This document shows positions 18,855 through 28,690 of a DNA stretch of 33,288 nt, piece by piece. Made by a program: the position numbers and the translations under genes. The stretch's first letter is position 1. Each line of letters starts with the position of its first letter. Origin of the DNA: Treponema sp. (GTDB lineage: Bacteria; Spirochaetota; Spirochaetia; Treponematales; Treponemataceae); the NCBI GenBank assembly GCA_024697295.1, contig JAILFZ010000017.1:1-33288 (forward strand), given 5' to 3'. Below the pieces are notes generated by a model that was not told where the DNA came from, did no database searches, and saw only the letters and a program-made list of their open reading frames with translations.

Positions 18855-19760
18855 CTAAAAACTAAAGCCTAAAAACGAAGCATTATATCGTCTGACAGTA
18901 TACGACTGAACATTTTTCCTGTTTACGTACATACTCGCAGAACCACCCCCGTCCATCTGCATTGCGTCACTTGCTCCCATGACCTTAAAGATTACGGCGC
19001 ATTCCGGGTAGGACAGTCCACGGCTTTTTGAAAGCTGTTCGCCCTCAACTACGAGGAGGTAGAGTGTTTTTTTGTCTTTTGAAACTCCGCAGGCAGTTCT
19101 TGAATCATGGCTGATGTATTCAAACGGCTGTATTACACCATCCTGTAAAATTGAAAAAAAGCCTCCGAAGGCGTATTCAAATTCAACAAGGGACTCCTTT
19201 GTCTGGGCCGGCAGAATGTGGGCAGAAAAGCCTTCTTTGCTGCGTAAAAAGCACAGGGCAGCGTAGGATTGAACAGGCGGGGCGAATTCAATTCCTTCAA
19301 ACTTGTGGATACCGATAATTTTTCTTGTTGAAGTAAGTTTTGCCCAGATGTTCCAGGAGCCGTCTTTACCGGCAAAAGGCGAAGTGTTGATAAAAATGTC
19401 GGATTCAAAACTTGAATTAAAATCGGCCGGACGAAGGCCTGTAAAAAACTCAGTTTTCTTTCCGTCTTTCTGAATGTATTTTACTGTTGAATCCGGAAAT
19501 GCGTGAATTTTTAGGTTTGGATTTGACAAATCAATTTTTACCGCGTGCCACTTAACCGGAAAATCCCTGTTGCAATAACTAAAATACCAGGCTCCTTCGC
19601 TTACCGCCTTCCAGTCAAAAGTTTTTGGGCAGTAAAGGTTTTGATACAGGAGCGGGTCTTCTGAAGACTGTTCAAACTTGTGATTAAAGGTTGAACAGGA
19701 AGTTACTGCCAGTAAAAGTGCGAGGAGTGCAAACGCTTTTAACTTATTGAGTTTTATCAA
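18855..19760 (-). CDS. Phosphodiester glycosidase (NAGPA/DUF2233-like) lipoprotein
   Basis: Lipobox-like AVTSC; C-terminal MGASDAMQMDGGGSASMYVNRK signature. Confidence 0.85.
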   Translation of the reverse strand: MIKLNKLKAFALLALLLAVTSCSTFNHKFEQSSEDPLLYQNLYCPKTFDWKAVSEGAWYFSYCNRDFPVKWHAVKIDLSNPNLKIHAFPDSTVKYIQKDGKKTEFFTGLRPADFNSSFESDIFINTSPFAGKDGSWNIWAKLTSTRKIIGIHKFEGIEFAPPVQSYAALCFLRSKEGFSAHILPAQTKESLVEFEYAFGGFFSILQDGVIQPFEYISHDSRTACGVSKDKKTLYLLVVEGEQLSKSRGLSYPECAVIFKVMGASDAMQMDGGGSASMYVNRKNVQSYTVRRYNASFLGFSF

Positions 19761-20365
19761 TGAATAAACCTTTGGGGCGGAGTTACAATCCAGATTGCCT
19801 TAACCGGCATGATTCCGGTGTTTACGATTGTGTGTGTAACGCTTGCCGAGAACGAAACGCTGTCGCCTGCCTTTAAGTCGTAGGTCAGGTTTTCGTAATG
19901 CAGCTGGCATGAGCCTTCGAGAATGTAGCCGATTTCGCGGCCAAGATGTCCGTATGAGCCGCGGCGTGTCTGACCGTGCACTGGAATCGTAATTCTGAAT
20001 GCTTCGAGCGAGTTTTCACCGTCCGAGCTGTTTGGTGCTGCGACTTCTTCGTAAAGAATGGCGCCTTCCTTAATCTTGCGTCTTTCCTCGCTGCGGATAA
20101 TTTCTACCGGACGTGAGCGGTGATATTCTTCAAATAAATACTCAAGGTTGATGTCGAGGACACCTGCAATTGTGAGAAGTGTATCGATTGCAGGACTTAC
20201 CTTGTTGCGTTCAATCTGGCTGACAAGGCTTTCGCTGACTCCCGCCCTCTGCGCAACGACTTTTAAGGTATAGCCTTTTCGTTCGCGTACCTGACGGATT
20301 TTTTCGCCAAAGCGGTATGGGAGTTTTTTCTGTTCTTCCGGGGCTTTATTTTGCGAAGCTGTCAT
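19757..20365 (-). CDS. XRE-family transcriptional regulator with C-terminal cupin
   Basis: HTH GEKIRQVRERKGYTLKVVAQRAGVSESLVSQIERNKVSPAIDTLLTIAGVL; cupin LGREIGYILEGSCQLHYENLTYDLKAGDSVSFSASVTHTIVNTG. Confidence 0.93.
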   Translation of the reverse strand: MTASQNKAPEEQKKLPYRFGEKIRQVRERKGYTLKVVAQRAGVSESLVSQIERNKVSPAIDTLLTIAGVLDINLEYLFEEYHRSRPVEIIRSEERRKIKEGAILYEEVAAPNSSDGENSLEAFRITIPVHGQTRRGSYGHLGREIGYILEGSCQLHYENLTYDLKAGDSVSFSASVTHTIVNTGIMPVKAIWIVTPPQRFIH

Positions 20366-21431
20366 TGTTCTGCTTCTCCCTGTTCTGCTCCATTACAAAG
20401 CGGATAAAGTGGTCTTCGAGTGTACGGTGCGGTCCGTCAAGATTAAGCCTCTTTCGGGCGCGCGCATTGTCACGTCTGATTGAATACTGGGTATAAAAGT
20501 CCTTGTAGTCGCCGCTTACGTCTGTTGTTACCTGTTCGCCCAGAAACTTGGATACTTCGTCACGGCCGATGGCGCTGATTCCCTTTTCGCGCAGCATGCG
20601 CTTGAGGCGGCTGATCTGTTCGTAGGAAATGCCGAACAAAAACTCTTCCATCGCCTGGCTTACTTCTGGGATTGCAAGCTGGGTTTTGATAAACTTGCTC
20701 CATACTTCGTCCATCTGGAACGAGAACATGATAAGTTCACTTGTTCCCATCATGGTTCCAAAAGCCGGAGCCAGGGTGCTGCGGGCCTTCCATACCTTTG
20801 TCAAAACCGGCGAAATATCAGAAATGTTCTGGTCTGCGCGGTGTTCCCACAAAAGGAGGAGGGAAGTAGCAAGCTGCCGTCTGAAATCTATATCCAGAGA
20901 ATCATCTTTTACAAGGTTAAGGTAAACATCTTCTGCCAGAAGAAGAAACATCATCGAAACAGTTTCTTCCTTGAAGGCAGTGATGAGTTTTGGATCCGCA
21001 TTGTCCTGAACTGCAAGTTTTGTAAGGGCAGAAAAGGTGTGGATTTTTGCAACAAGAAAGCCTTTTCCAAGGGTTGCCTTGCTTGGAAGCTGTAAAAAAC
21101 TTTCGCCGTAAGAATCCGTGCTTACAAGTGACTCGATAATATCCTGCGGAGTGCGTACGTCTGCCGTCATGTTTGCGCGTGCAAGAAGGGATGGAAAATC
21201 TGCAATGGAAACTGCAAGGTTCTTGAGGTTTTCCATGCGTTTTGTAAATGAATCGTGATGAGAAGGCGAATTGATTGCAAGTTTCTGGTTCAATTCGTCT
21301 ACGATTACTTTCTGTCGCCCGGTAAGAACTACGATTCCAGTCTCAACCGTGTTATCGAGCGTCTTGTTGTTGTCAATGAATTCGCTCAGGTCAATTGATT
21401 CGAATTCTGATGTCTTTAATTCTGACTGCAT
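20346..21431 (-). CDS. Hypothetical protein, no recognised domain
   Basis: Long ORF (361 aa) overlapping the XRE gene start by 20 nt; alpha-helical-looking composition; no motif I recognise. Confidence 0.8.
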   Translation of the reverse strand: MQSELKTSEFESIDLSEFIDNNKTLDNTVETGIVVLTGRQKVIVDELNQKLAINSPSHHDSFTKRMENLKNLAVSIADFPSLLARANMTADVRTPQDIIESLVSTDSYGESFLQLPSKATLGKGFLVAKIHTFSALTKLAVQDNADPKLITAFKEETVSMMFLLLAEDVYLNLVKDDSLDIDFRRQLATSLLLLWEHRADQNISDISPVLTKVWKARSTLAPAFGTMMGTSELIMFSFQMDEVWSKFIKTQLAIPEVSQAMEEFLFGISYEQISRLKRMLREKGISAIGRDEVSKFLGEQVTTDVSGDYKDFYTQYSIRRDNARARKRLNLDGPHRTLEDHFIRFVMEQNREKQNNDSFAK

Positions 21432-21510
21432 TTCTTTAATTCCGATAAATTCAACTTATTATAGCACAGTTTCATGTAAATTCAATCAGAATAAAAACCG
21501 ATAAAAAAAT

Positions 21511-22758
21511 ATGAAAAAGTCATTTTTTTTGATTATTGCAGCGTTTTATTCACTTTCTTCCCTTTTGGCCCAGAATTCACCTCTTTTGATTTCCAGGGAG
21601 GATATCAGAATCGAAGGCGGTTCCGGCAGGTTTAAGGACTCGGACGGCTACCATCTTTTTATCCGTAAGCGGCCCGGAATTGAATCCATCATGCTGACCG
21701 AAACGACAAAGGATCCGACGGGCAACATGGATAACTACGCTTACCGCGCTCTTGAATACAACTCTGTAAACGGAGACGAAATACGCTTCCTTAACGGAAA
21801 AAGACTTTCTTCAGAAATGGCAAAATTCAGCCTGATTGATTCGACTGCAGAAAAGGACGAACAGTTCGGCCAGGCCTTTCATATTTTTATTCCTTCAACA
21901 ATCGCCTACGGCTACGAATGGAGCCGCCATGGAACAATAAAAATCGACAGGGGAACCTTTATAAACATCCGCGCCTTTTCAAAAAAATACGGCGACTACA
22001 CGGGCTCTTTTTACGACAACCCGTTTATGTTTGACCTCGGCGCTCCGGTAAAAAAGCCTGTTCCGGCTCCTACACCGGTCCCGGAACCTGCTCCCCTTCC
22101 GGATGCAATTGAAGAACCTGTAGTTTTGACAGACGACTATAACCCTGTTGCCGCAAATGCCTTTTCAGACATTGCTGAGTTCAACGGGGGAACTTTGTGT
22201 TACAGCCACGGTCCCGACACTCTTGTGGACGACATTATGGACAGCCTCGCAAGAATCAGCCCTAAACAGAAAGTTGACGTCATTTTTGCAATCGACACAA
22301 CCGGCAGTATGAAAGATGACGTTCAGAAACTGCGTGAAGACTGGATTCCACGCCTGATTGCAAGCCTTAAAGACTACGGCAACCTTAGAATCGGACTTTT
22401 GCTTTACCGTGATTACGGGGATACCTACCGTCTGATGGGGCTTCCTGTAAAACGGTTTGAGTTTACAGATAAAATTGAAGTGTTTACCAAAAACCTGAAT
22501 AACTTTGTGATTTACGGAAACGAAGGCGGGGATATTCCGGAAGCGGTTTACGAAGCACTCTATGCTTCCCTGACGTTTTATAAATGGAGAATTGACGCAA
22601 CCAGAAAGATTATCCTGATAGGTGACGCAGAACCTCATCCAACGCCACGCGGTACAGGCAAGTATTCAAAAGAACTTGTAGCGCAGACCGCAAAGGCAAA
22701 AGGCGTTGTGATTGACGCCATTATCGTTCCGGACGATAAAAGCGCCAGAGGCCGTTAG
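21511..22758 (+). CDS. Secreted von Willebrand factor A (VWA) domain protein
   Basis: Signal peptide; Pro-rich linker KKPVPAPTPVPEPAPLP; MIDAS motif VIFAIDTTGSMKDDVQKL. Confidence 0.88.
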   Translation: MKKSFFLIIAAFYSLSSLLAQNSPLLISREDIRIEGGSGRFKDSDGYHLFIRKRPGIESIMLTETTKDPTGNMDNYAYRALEYNSVNGDEIRFLNGKRLSSEMAKFSLIDSTAEKDEQFGQAFHIFIPSTIAYGYEWSRHGTIKIDRGTFINIRAFSKKYGDYTGSFYDNPFMFDLGAPVKKPVPAPTPVPEPAPLPDAIEEPVVLTDDYNPVAANAFSDIAEFNGGTLCYSHGPDTLVDDIMDSLARISPKQKVDVIFAIDTTGSMKDDVQKLREDWIPRLIASLKDYGNLRIGLLLYRDYGDTYRLMGLPVKRFEFTDKIEVFTKNLNNFVIYGNEGGDIPEAVYEALYASLTFYKWRIDATRKIILIGDAEPHPTPRGTGKYSKELVAQTAKAKGVVIDAIIVPDDKSARGR

Positions 22759-23150
22759 TTTTTCTTGTCGGCCGGAATCTTTTCAAATTCGATTTCGGCA
22801 AGTTTTTTATAAGCGGCAGGAAGAGTTCCTGGAGCTGTTGAATTGTACATCTGTTTTAATTCATTAAGAACCGGAACTGCAAGGTCGTATTTCTTTTCTT
22901 TAACGTACAGGTGTGCAATTTCGTATTGTGCTTCCACATAAATTGCAGGAAAGTCAGCATAGCGCTCAACCGTTGTATTGTAGTAGGCAAGTGCCGCCTT
23001 GTAATTTCCTGATTCAAAATTTGACTGTCCGAGCTGAATCAATTCCTGCGCGGTCAGAGATTCCGGGATTTCTTTAGGAACTGAACTGCATGAAGCTAAA
23101 ACAGCTGTAAGGGCAGCTGCGATAATTGTAAAAGTGATTTTTTTGTTCAT
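22755..23150 (-). CDS. TPR-like lipoprotein
   Basis: Lipobox VLASCSS; TPR-like IQLGQSNFESGNYKAALAYYNTTVERYADFPAIYVEAQYEIAHLYVKEKKYDLAV; start MNKKITF at 23150. Confidence 0.82.
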   Translation of the reverse strand: MNKKITFTIIAAALTAVLASCSSVPKEIPESLTAQELIQLGQSNFESGNYKAALAYYNTTVERYADFPAIYVEAQYEIAHLYVKEKKYDLAVPVLNELKQMYNSTAPGTLPAAYKKLAEIEFEKIPADKKN

Positions 23151-23233
23151 ACCGAGAATATAACATTTTTGAATTGTATTCTCAAGCATGTTTCTTGGCC
23201 CCTAAAGCCGTCTTTCGCCCGCCACCGGTTGAA

Positions 23234-24328
23234 CTAAAATTTTTCGGAGATTACAATCCTGTTTTTGCCTGAGTTTTTGCCGGTCAAAAGCATTGCGTCC
23301 GCATCGTTTAGAACTTCCATCGGGGAACCTGCATTTCTTGAAGAGCTCATCCCGAAGGTTGCCGTAATGGGAATTGTGTTCCCTTCAAAAACTACAGGTT
23401 TTTTAACTATCTGCCTGCGTACGTCTTCGAGCAGAAAAATTGTGTTGTCGTCGATGGATGGAAACACAATTACAAACTCTTCGCCGCCCCAGCGCCCTAT
23501 TTTAATCGGATTGGGAAGCAGATCCCAGATTGCGTGGGTAAACGACTTAAGGATAAAGTCGCCTGCTCCGTGACCCCAGGTGTCATTCACCTTTTTAAAA
23601 TCATCGATATCAAAGATGCAGATTCCGTATTCGGTGCCGTCAAATTTTTTGTGAGCGGCTACTTCCGCAAAAATGTCCAGTGTGCGTCTTCTGTCCATAA
23701 GACCTGTCAGCGGATCGTGTTTGGCCAGATATTCAAGCTGTTCGTGCAGGAAGTTCCGCTTTTTTGTAAATTTGCGGAGCATGTTGTCAGTCGTGATACT
23801 TGCGTAGAGCAAAAAAATCAGGGATGCCGCCATGTAAAAAATCTGGCTTACAAGTGTCAGACGGCGGTTTACCGGAATGTAAAAGGTTAAAAGGGCAGGG
23901 CTTGTAAGTTTGACATAAATCAAATAGGAAAGGGCACCTACAAGAAGTCCCATCATTACAAGATAATATTTTTTGGTAACCTTATTTCTTGTTGTAAAAA
24001 GAAAAATTGCCGACAAGTTTGCGCAGATTACATATTCCATCCCACAGACAAGTCTTGTTGTAAATGCTTCGTAACAGCAGAAGAAAATAAGGGTAATCGT
24101 AAAAATTGTAAGGCTTTTGATGCGTGATAATTTTGAATAAAAAATGCACAAAAGCGCGTCTGAACTGGCAACGCAAACATTGCTGACAGCAAGCGGCAGA
24201 AATATATCGTGAGGAAGCATAAACAAAAACGGAGCCCATACAATCCGGCACAAAAACGAAAAGAGAAAAACCGGAAGAGTTTTGTTACGTGGAGAAAATA
24301 TTTTTCGCCGTATATTTAATTTTCGCAT
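23234..24328 (-). CDS. Diguanylate cyclase (GGDEF) with multi-TM N-terminal sensor
   Basis: Several TM segments, then DPLTGLMDRRRTLDIF...GICIFDIDDFKKVNDTWGHGAGD...RWGGEEFVIVFP. Confidence 0.93.
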   Translation of the reverse strand: MRKLNIRRKIFSPRNKTLPVFLFSFLCRIVWAPFLFMLPHDIFLPLAVSNVCVASSDALLCIFYSKLSRIKSLTIFTITLIFFCCYEAFTTRLVCGMEYVICANLSAIFLFTTRNKVTKKYYLVMMGLLVGALSYLIYVKLTSPALLTFYIPVNRRLTLVSQIFYMAASLIFLLYASITTDNMLRKFTKKRNFLHEQLEYLAKHDPLTGLMDRRRTLDIFAEVAAHKKFDGTEYGICIFDIDDFKKVNDTWGHGAGDFILKSFTHAIWDLLPNPIKIGRWGGEEFVIVFPSIDDNTIFLLEDVRRQIVKKPVVFEGNTIPITATFGMSSSRNAGSPMEVLNDADAMLLTGKNSGKNRIVISEKF

Positions 24329-24336
24329 GCCTGCTC

Positions 24337-25437
24337 CTAAAATTTTCTCGAAACACAGACCTGATTCTTTCCGTGCTGTTTGCCGTACATCAGCATAGTG
24401 TCTGCGTCGGTGATTACCCTGTCATAGTTAATTGCCGCCCTTGAAGAACTCAACCCGAATGTGATGGTGATTTTTATTTCCTTGCCTTCAAAATCAATTT
24501 TTTCTTTTTGAACTGCAAGGCGCATGTTTTCAAGGTCGTAATAAATCTGAGGACTTGCCCCGTTAAAAATAATCAGAAATTCTTCGCCGCCCCAGCGTGC
24601 AATATGTGAATTTGCAGGCATAAGCGACTGGACCACAGACGTTACCTTTTTAAGTACAATATCGCCTGCGTAGTGGCCGTAAGTGTCGTTTACAACTTTA
24701 AAATTATCAATGTCAAAAATACAGATTGAATAATCGATTCCGCTTTCGTTTTTCAGACGTTCAAATTCTTCAAAAAAGTACAGAATGCGGCGGCGGTTCA
24801 TAAGACCTGTCAGCTGGTCATGGTTGGCCATGTTGTAGAGTTCCTGCTCGCGGCGCCGTGTTTTGTATGAGGCGCGTTTGAGCTTGATACGGGTTACCGC
24901 ACACAGATAAATGATAAAAAGAGATGTGGAAATCGTAGAAAGTACCGTGTGAAATCTGTACAGGCTTTTATAGACTGTTACCGCTGTAAGGTAATCCTTG
25001 ATAAACTGGTCCGGGCGCGCAAACTGCTGCAAAATTACAAGCAGCGTAAAGGTTGCCGCAATAACCGACAGAAAAATATAGTATTTGTGTGAATCTTTAT
25101 TGGAGTGCGAAAAGAAGAAGAGCGAAGGGACGATGCAGACGGAAAAGAGGACCGTTCCCATGTCGGCACCGGTTACTGCCGTTATCACAAGTGAATTCAA
25201 CAGAACTTCCATGCATGCAAATGTCATAAAAAAGTTACGGTACCATGAAGAGTAAAGCAGAATGAAAATTCCATAAATCAGAGCCATTACAAAGTTGTAT
25301 ACAAAGAGGCTCTGGAAACCGTAAAAACTGAATAAGGGCGTAAAAAAAACATGACCAAAAAAGCCCAGCAGGTAGAGGGCAAATTCAGTATTGCGGAGAA
25401 AGAATAGTTTGTAATATTTTAGTTTAACACCCAGCAT
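24337..25437 (-). CDS. Diguanylate cyclase (GGDEF) with multi-TM N-terminal sensor, paralogue of the adjacent gene
   Basis: DQLTGLMNRRRILYFF...SICIFDIDNFKVVNDTYGHYAGD...RWGGEEFLIIFN. Confidence 0.93.
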   Translation of the reverse strand: MLGVKLKYYKLFFLRNTEFALYLLGFFGHVFFTPLFSFYGFQSLFVYNFVMALIYGIFILLYSSWYRNFFMTFACMEVLLNSLVITAVTGADMGTVLFSVCIVPSLFFFSHSNKDSHKYYIFLSVIAATFTLLVILQQFARPDQFIKDYLTAVTVYKSLYRFHTVLSTISTSLFIIYLCAVTRIKLKRASYKTRRREQELYNMANHDQLTGLMNRRRILYFFEEFERLKNESGIDYSICIFDIDNFKVVNDTYGHYAGDIVLKKVTSVVQSLMPANSHIARWGGEEFLIIFNGASPQIYYDLENMRLAVQKEKIDFEGKEIKITITFGLSSSRAAINYDRVITDADTMLMYGKQHGKNQVCVSRKF

Positions 25438-25557
25438 AAATTTAATTATAACACGCTGAATTCTTAAAAAAAATTAATAAAGCGTTTTTAATGCACTTCT
25501 CGACACTGAAAGTCATTTTCGCTAAAATGAGTCATCATTATTTTTGTGGAGAAAATC

Positions 25558-27057
25558 ATGTCTACACCATTGGAAAATTATCTTAATTCATGCGGTGGCA
25601 AACCTACTGCCGCAATGTGTGCTTATGTTGCAAATCTTCAGCAGGTTGCAAGCGTAAATCCTTCTATTGCTGCTGACGTTGTAAACGAAATTCAGAATCA
25701 GCGCAGTCACTTGAAACTCATCGCTTCAGAAAACTACTGTTCACTTGCCGTTCAGGCAGCTATGGGCAACCTCCTTACAGATAAATACGCAGAAGGTTAT
25801 CCTGAACACCGCTACTATGGTGGATGTGTTAACGTTGACTCTGTAGAAAATACTGCTGCACACGAAGCTGAAGAACTTTTTGGTGCAGACTATGCTTATG
25901 TTCAGCCGCACTCAGGCGCTGACACAAACCTTGTTGCATACTGGGCAATCCTTTCTGCAAAAGTTGAAACTCCAACCCTCGAAGAACTCGGCGTAAAATC
26001 ATTGAACGACCTTACTGACGCCCAGTTTGCTGAACTGCGCAAACGCTTCGGCAACCAGCGCCTCATGGGTCTCGACTACTCTTGCGGCGGTCACCTTACA
26101 CACGGTTATAAAATGAACGTTTCTGCCCGCATGTTCGAAAGCCATCCTTATGGTGTTGACAAAGAAACAGGTCTTTTGGACTACGATGCAATCGAAAAGC
26201 AGGCAATGGAAGTTAAACCTCTCATCCTTTTGACAGGTTATTCAGCTTATCCGCGCAAAATCAACTTTAAACGCTTCCGCGAAATTGCAGACAAATGCGG
26301 AGCAGTATTGATGGTTGATATGGCACACTTTGCAGGTCTCGTTGCTGGTAAAGTATTTACAGGCGACTATGATCCGGTAAAATGGGCAGACGTTGTAACT
26401 ACAACAACACACAAAACACTCCGCGGACCGCGTGGTGCCATGATTTTGTGTAAAAAAGAATTTGCCGACTACGTTAACAAGGGTTGTCCAATGGTTCTCG
26501 GCGGACCACTCCCGCACGTTATGGCAGCAAAAGCAATTGCATTTAAGGAAGCCAATTCAAAAGCTTATCAGGAATACGCACAGAAGGTTGTTAAAAACGC
26601 TCAGGCTCTTGCAAAAGCATTGCAGGACATTGGAGTTCGCCTCCAGACTGACGGTACAGACAACCATCTCATGCTCGCAGACGTTACATCTTACGGTCTT
26701 ACAGGTAAACAGGCCGAAGCTGCAATGTTTGAATGCGGCGTAACTGTAAACGCAAACGCCCTTCCATACGATAAAAACGGCGCATGGTGGACTTCTGGCC
26801 TTCGTCTCGGAACTCCTGCCCTCACAACACTGGGCATGGGTGAATCAGAAATGAAGGAAGTTGCTTCAATCATCGACCAGGTTCTCAAGGGAACAAAACC
26901 AGGCCTTACAAAAGACGGCAAACCTGCCAAGGGAAAAATCAACCTTGATCCTGAAGTTAAGGCAGCAGCTTCAAAACGCGTACAGAATCTGTTGAGCAAG
27001 TTTGTTCTCTATCCTGAACTTGACCTGGACTTCCTCAAAAAAGAATTTGTAAAATAA
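25558..27057 (+). CDS. glyA: Serine hydroxymethyltransferase, long (spirochaete/chlamydia-like) form
   Basis: LIASENYCSLAVQAAMGNLLTDKYAEGYPEHRYYGGC, VVTTTTHKTLRGPRGAMILC; about 500 aa with an insertion relative to the E. coli-type enzyme. Start MSTPLEN at 25558 preferred over 25546. Confidence 0.96.
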   Translation: MSTPLENYLNSCGGKPTAAMCAYVANLQQVASVNPSIAADVVNEIQNQRSHLKLIASENYCSLAVQAAMGNLLTDKYAEGYPEHRYYGGCVNVDSVENTAAHEAEELFGADYAYVQPHSGADTNLVAYWAILSAKVETPTLEELGVKSLNDLTDAQFAELRKRFGNQRLMGLDYSCGGHLTHGYKMNVSARMFESHPYGVDKETGLLDYDAIEKQAMEVKPLILLTGYSAYPRKINFKRFREIADKCGAVLMVDMAHFAGLVAGKVFTGDYDPVKWADVVTTTTHKTLRGPRGAMILCKKEFADYVNKGCPMVLGGPLPHVMAAKAIAFKEANSKAYQEYAQKVVKNAQALAKALQDIGVRLQTDGTDNHLMLADVTSYGLTGKQAEAAMFECGVTVNANALPYDKNGAWWTSGLRLGTPALTTLGMGESEMKEVASIIDQVLKGTKPGLTKDGKPAKGKINLDPEVKAAASKRVQNLLSKFVLYPELDLDFLKKEFVK

Positions 27058-27060
27058 AAT

Positions 27061-27188
27061 GACTTGGGCGCCGCCCGGCAAGCCGGGCCGGCTGTTCCAG
27101 GGCTCGCTAACGCTCGGTACCGCACGGGCTAAAGACCGTTGCGGTATCTGACTGCGTCACCCTTCCATAGCCTTGCGCTTTCCTTTTT
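27061..27188. repeat. GC-rich structured intergenic element after glyA
   Basis: Hairpin gcccggc (27073-27079) / gccgggc (27082-27088); hairpin taccgca-cgg (27118-27127) / ccg-t-tgcggta (27136-27146); clear GC spike against flanking sequence, ending near a T-run. Confidence 0.6.
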
Positions 27189-27272
27189 TAACTTTCATCT
27201 TTCAATTCTAAAATTTATCGTTAAAAGTGCCGATAATGTGGTAAAATAGTATAAATTTTTAATGAGGTATTT

Positions 27273-28679
27273 ATGTATAAAGCGCGCAGACGAACAATTC
27301 TAACTTTTGTTTACCTTTTTATTGCCATAACATTTATTCTGCTGGCCAGTTATCTGATTCCACAGACAAAAATCAACGACTTCAGGGATTACTCAAACAC
27401 CTTCCCGGTAACAGTAACTTCAGTTTTGTTCGGCATGCTGCTTTTGATTGCAAGTGCTGTTTACGGCTTTTCGCGCATAAACCTCGAAAAACGTGTAATG
27501 AGACACGGTGCCACTGCCTTTTTGACAGAATTTACCGAAAAACTCCGCTTCTGCTACTCGATGGAAGACTTTTATTCTCTTATTGCAAATATTCTCGAAG
27601 AGCAGGCAGACTGTTCCGTTCTGTATGTCGACCGCACAAACAACTACGTTCTGTACAACAGTCCTAACCGCCTTTCAAGCAGCCCTGAAATCATGGACAA
27701 ACTTGCACATAACTTTCCTCTCGACTGGGGACAGGGCGTTTACTACCTCGGCGAAAACCTTGGTATCGTTTCAAAAGTCCGTGATGCGCGCGGATTCTTC
27801 CTTTCGTGCGACGGACACCACCTGTATGTTTTCTGCCGTTATACAAGACAATTTGACCTTGAAACCTATCCAAAACTTTTTGAGGAATTCAGCCGCTTCC
27901 AGATTCGTGCGCAGACAATCCGCGGCCTTTCAGATATTTCTGAACTTTCAAAAGAATGGGAACAGCTTGCCCAGACACAGCGTTCCTTTCTTCCGCAGAA
28001 AATGCCGGAGCCTGAACGCTTAAAGCTCGGCGCATATTTCAGACCGCTGATCAACGTATCGGGTGACTATTATTCAGTCCTTCCGATTGATGAACATAAA
28101 ACTCTTGTAATGCTCGGAGACGTTTCCGGTAAAGGTCTTGCCGCCGCCCTTGTCATGGGTCTTGTGATGAACACGGTAAAAATCAAGGAAAACAAAGAAG
28201 ATTTGCCGGGTATTATTCAGGCAGTTGATAAGGCAATCAAGGGAATGCATCTTCAGGACAAGTACACTGTATTGTTCATGGGAATTATCGATACCCAGAA
28301 GATGACAATCCGCTATATCAACGCTTCAATGTCGGATCCGATAATTGTAACCCGTTCTCCGGAAGGTTACCGAATCAAATCTCTCGGTTCCAACTGTTCA
28401 ATCGTCGGAATCATTCCTATCGATGACATAGAAGTTTCTGAACAGAGACTTTTCTCAGGCGACCTGATTATGATGGCCTCTGACGGTGTATCAGAAGTAA
28501 TGAACGCAGACAAGGTTGAACTTGGTGATACTGAAATCTACAAGGATACAATCAAAAAGAGTGCTTCAAAGGACCCTGATGAATTTATCAAGGATATTGT
28601 AGATCTTGTTTTGTCATGGAACGCAGATACAAGGCTTCATGATGACGTTACAATGCTTGTTGCAAAAGTTCAGGGGTAG
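27273..28679 (+). CDS. Membrane PP2C/SpoIIE-type serine phosphatase (RsbU-like)
   Basis: Two N-terminal TM segments, middle sensor-like region, then INVSGDYYSVLPIDEHKTLVMLGDVSGKGLAAALVMGLVMNTV...MMASDGVSEVMN...HDDVTMLVAKV. Confidence 0.9.
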   Translation: MYKARRRTILTFVYLFIAITFILLASYLIPQTKINDFRDYSNTFPVTVTSVLFGMLLLIASAVYGFSRINLEKRVMRHGATAFLTEFTEKLRFCYSMEDFYSLIANILEEQADCSVLYVDRTNNYVLYNSPNRLSSSPEIMDKLAHNFPLDWGQGVYYLGENLGIVSKVRDARGFFLSCDGHHLYVFCRYTRQFDLETYPKLFEEFSRFQIRAQTIRGLSDISELSKEWEQLAQTQRSFLPQKMPEPERLKLGAYFRPLINVSGDYYSVLPIDEHKTLVMLGDVSGKGLAAALVMGLVMNTVKIKENKEDLPGIIQAVDKAIKGMHLQDKYTVLFMGIIDTQKMTIRYINASMSDPIIVTRSPEGYRIKSLGSNCSIVGIIPIDDIEVSEQRLFSGDLIMMASDGVSEVMNADKVELGDTEIYKDTIKKSASKDPDEFIKDIVDLVLSWNADTRLHDDVTMLVAKVQG

Positions 28680-28690
28680 GGGGAATTCAA

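Noticed and set aside
25440-25557. Possible riboswitch upstream of glyA
   Set aside because: Only a small cattttcgctaaaatg hairpin is visible; no glycine, SAM or THF riboswitch motif recognised.
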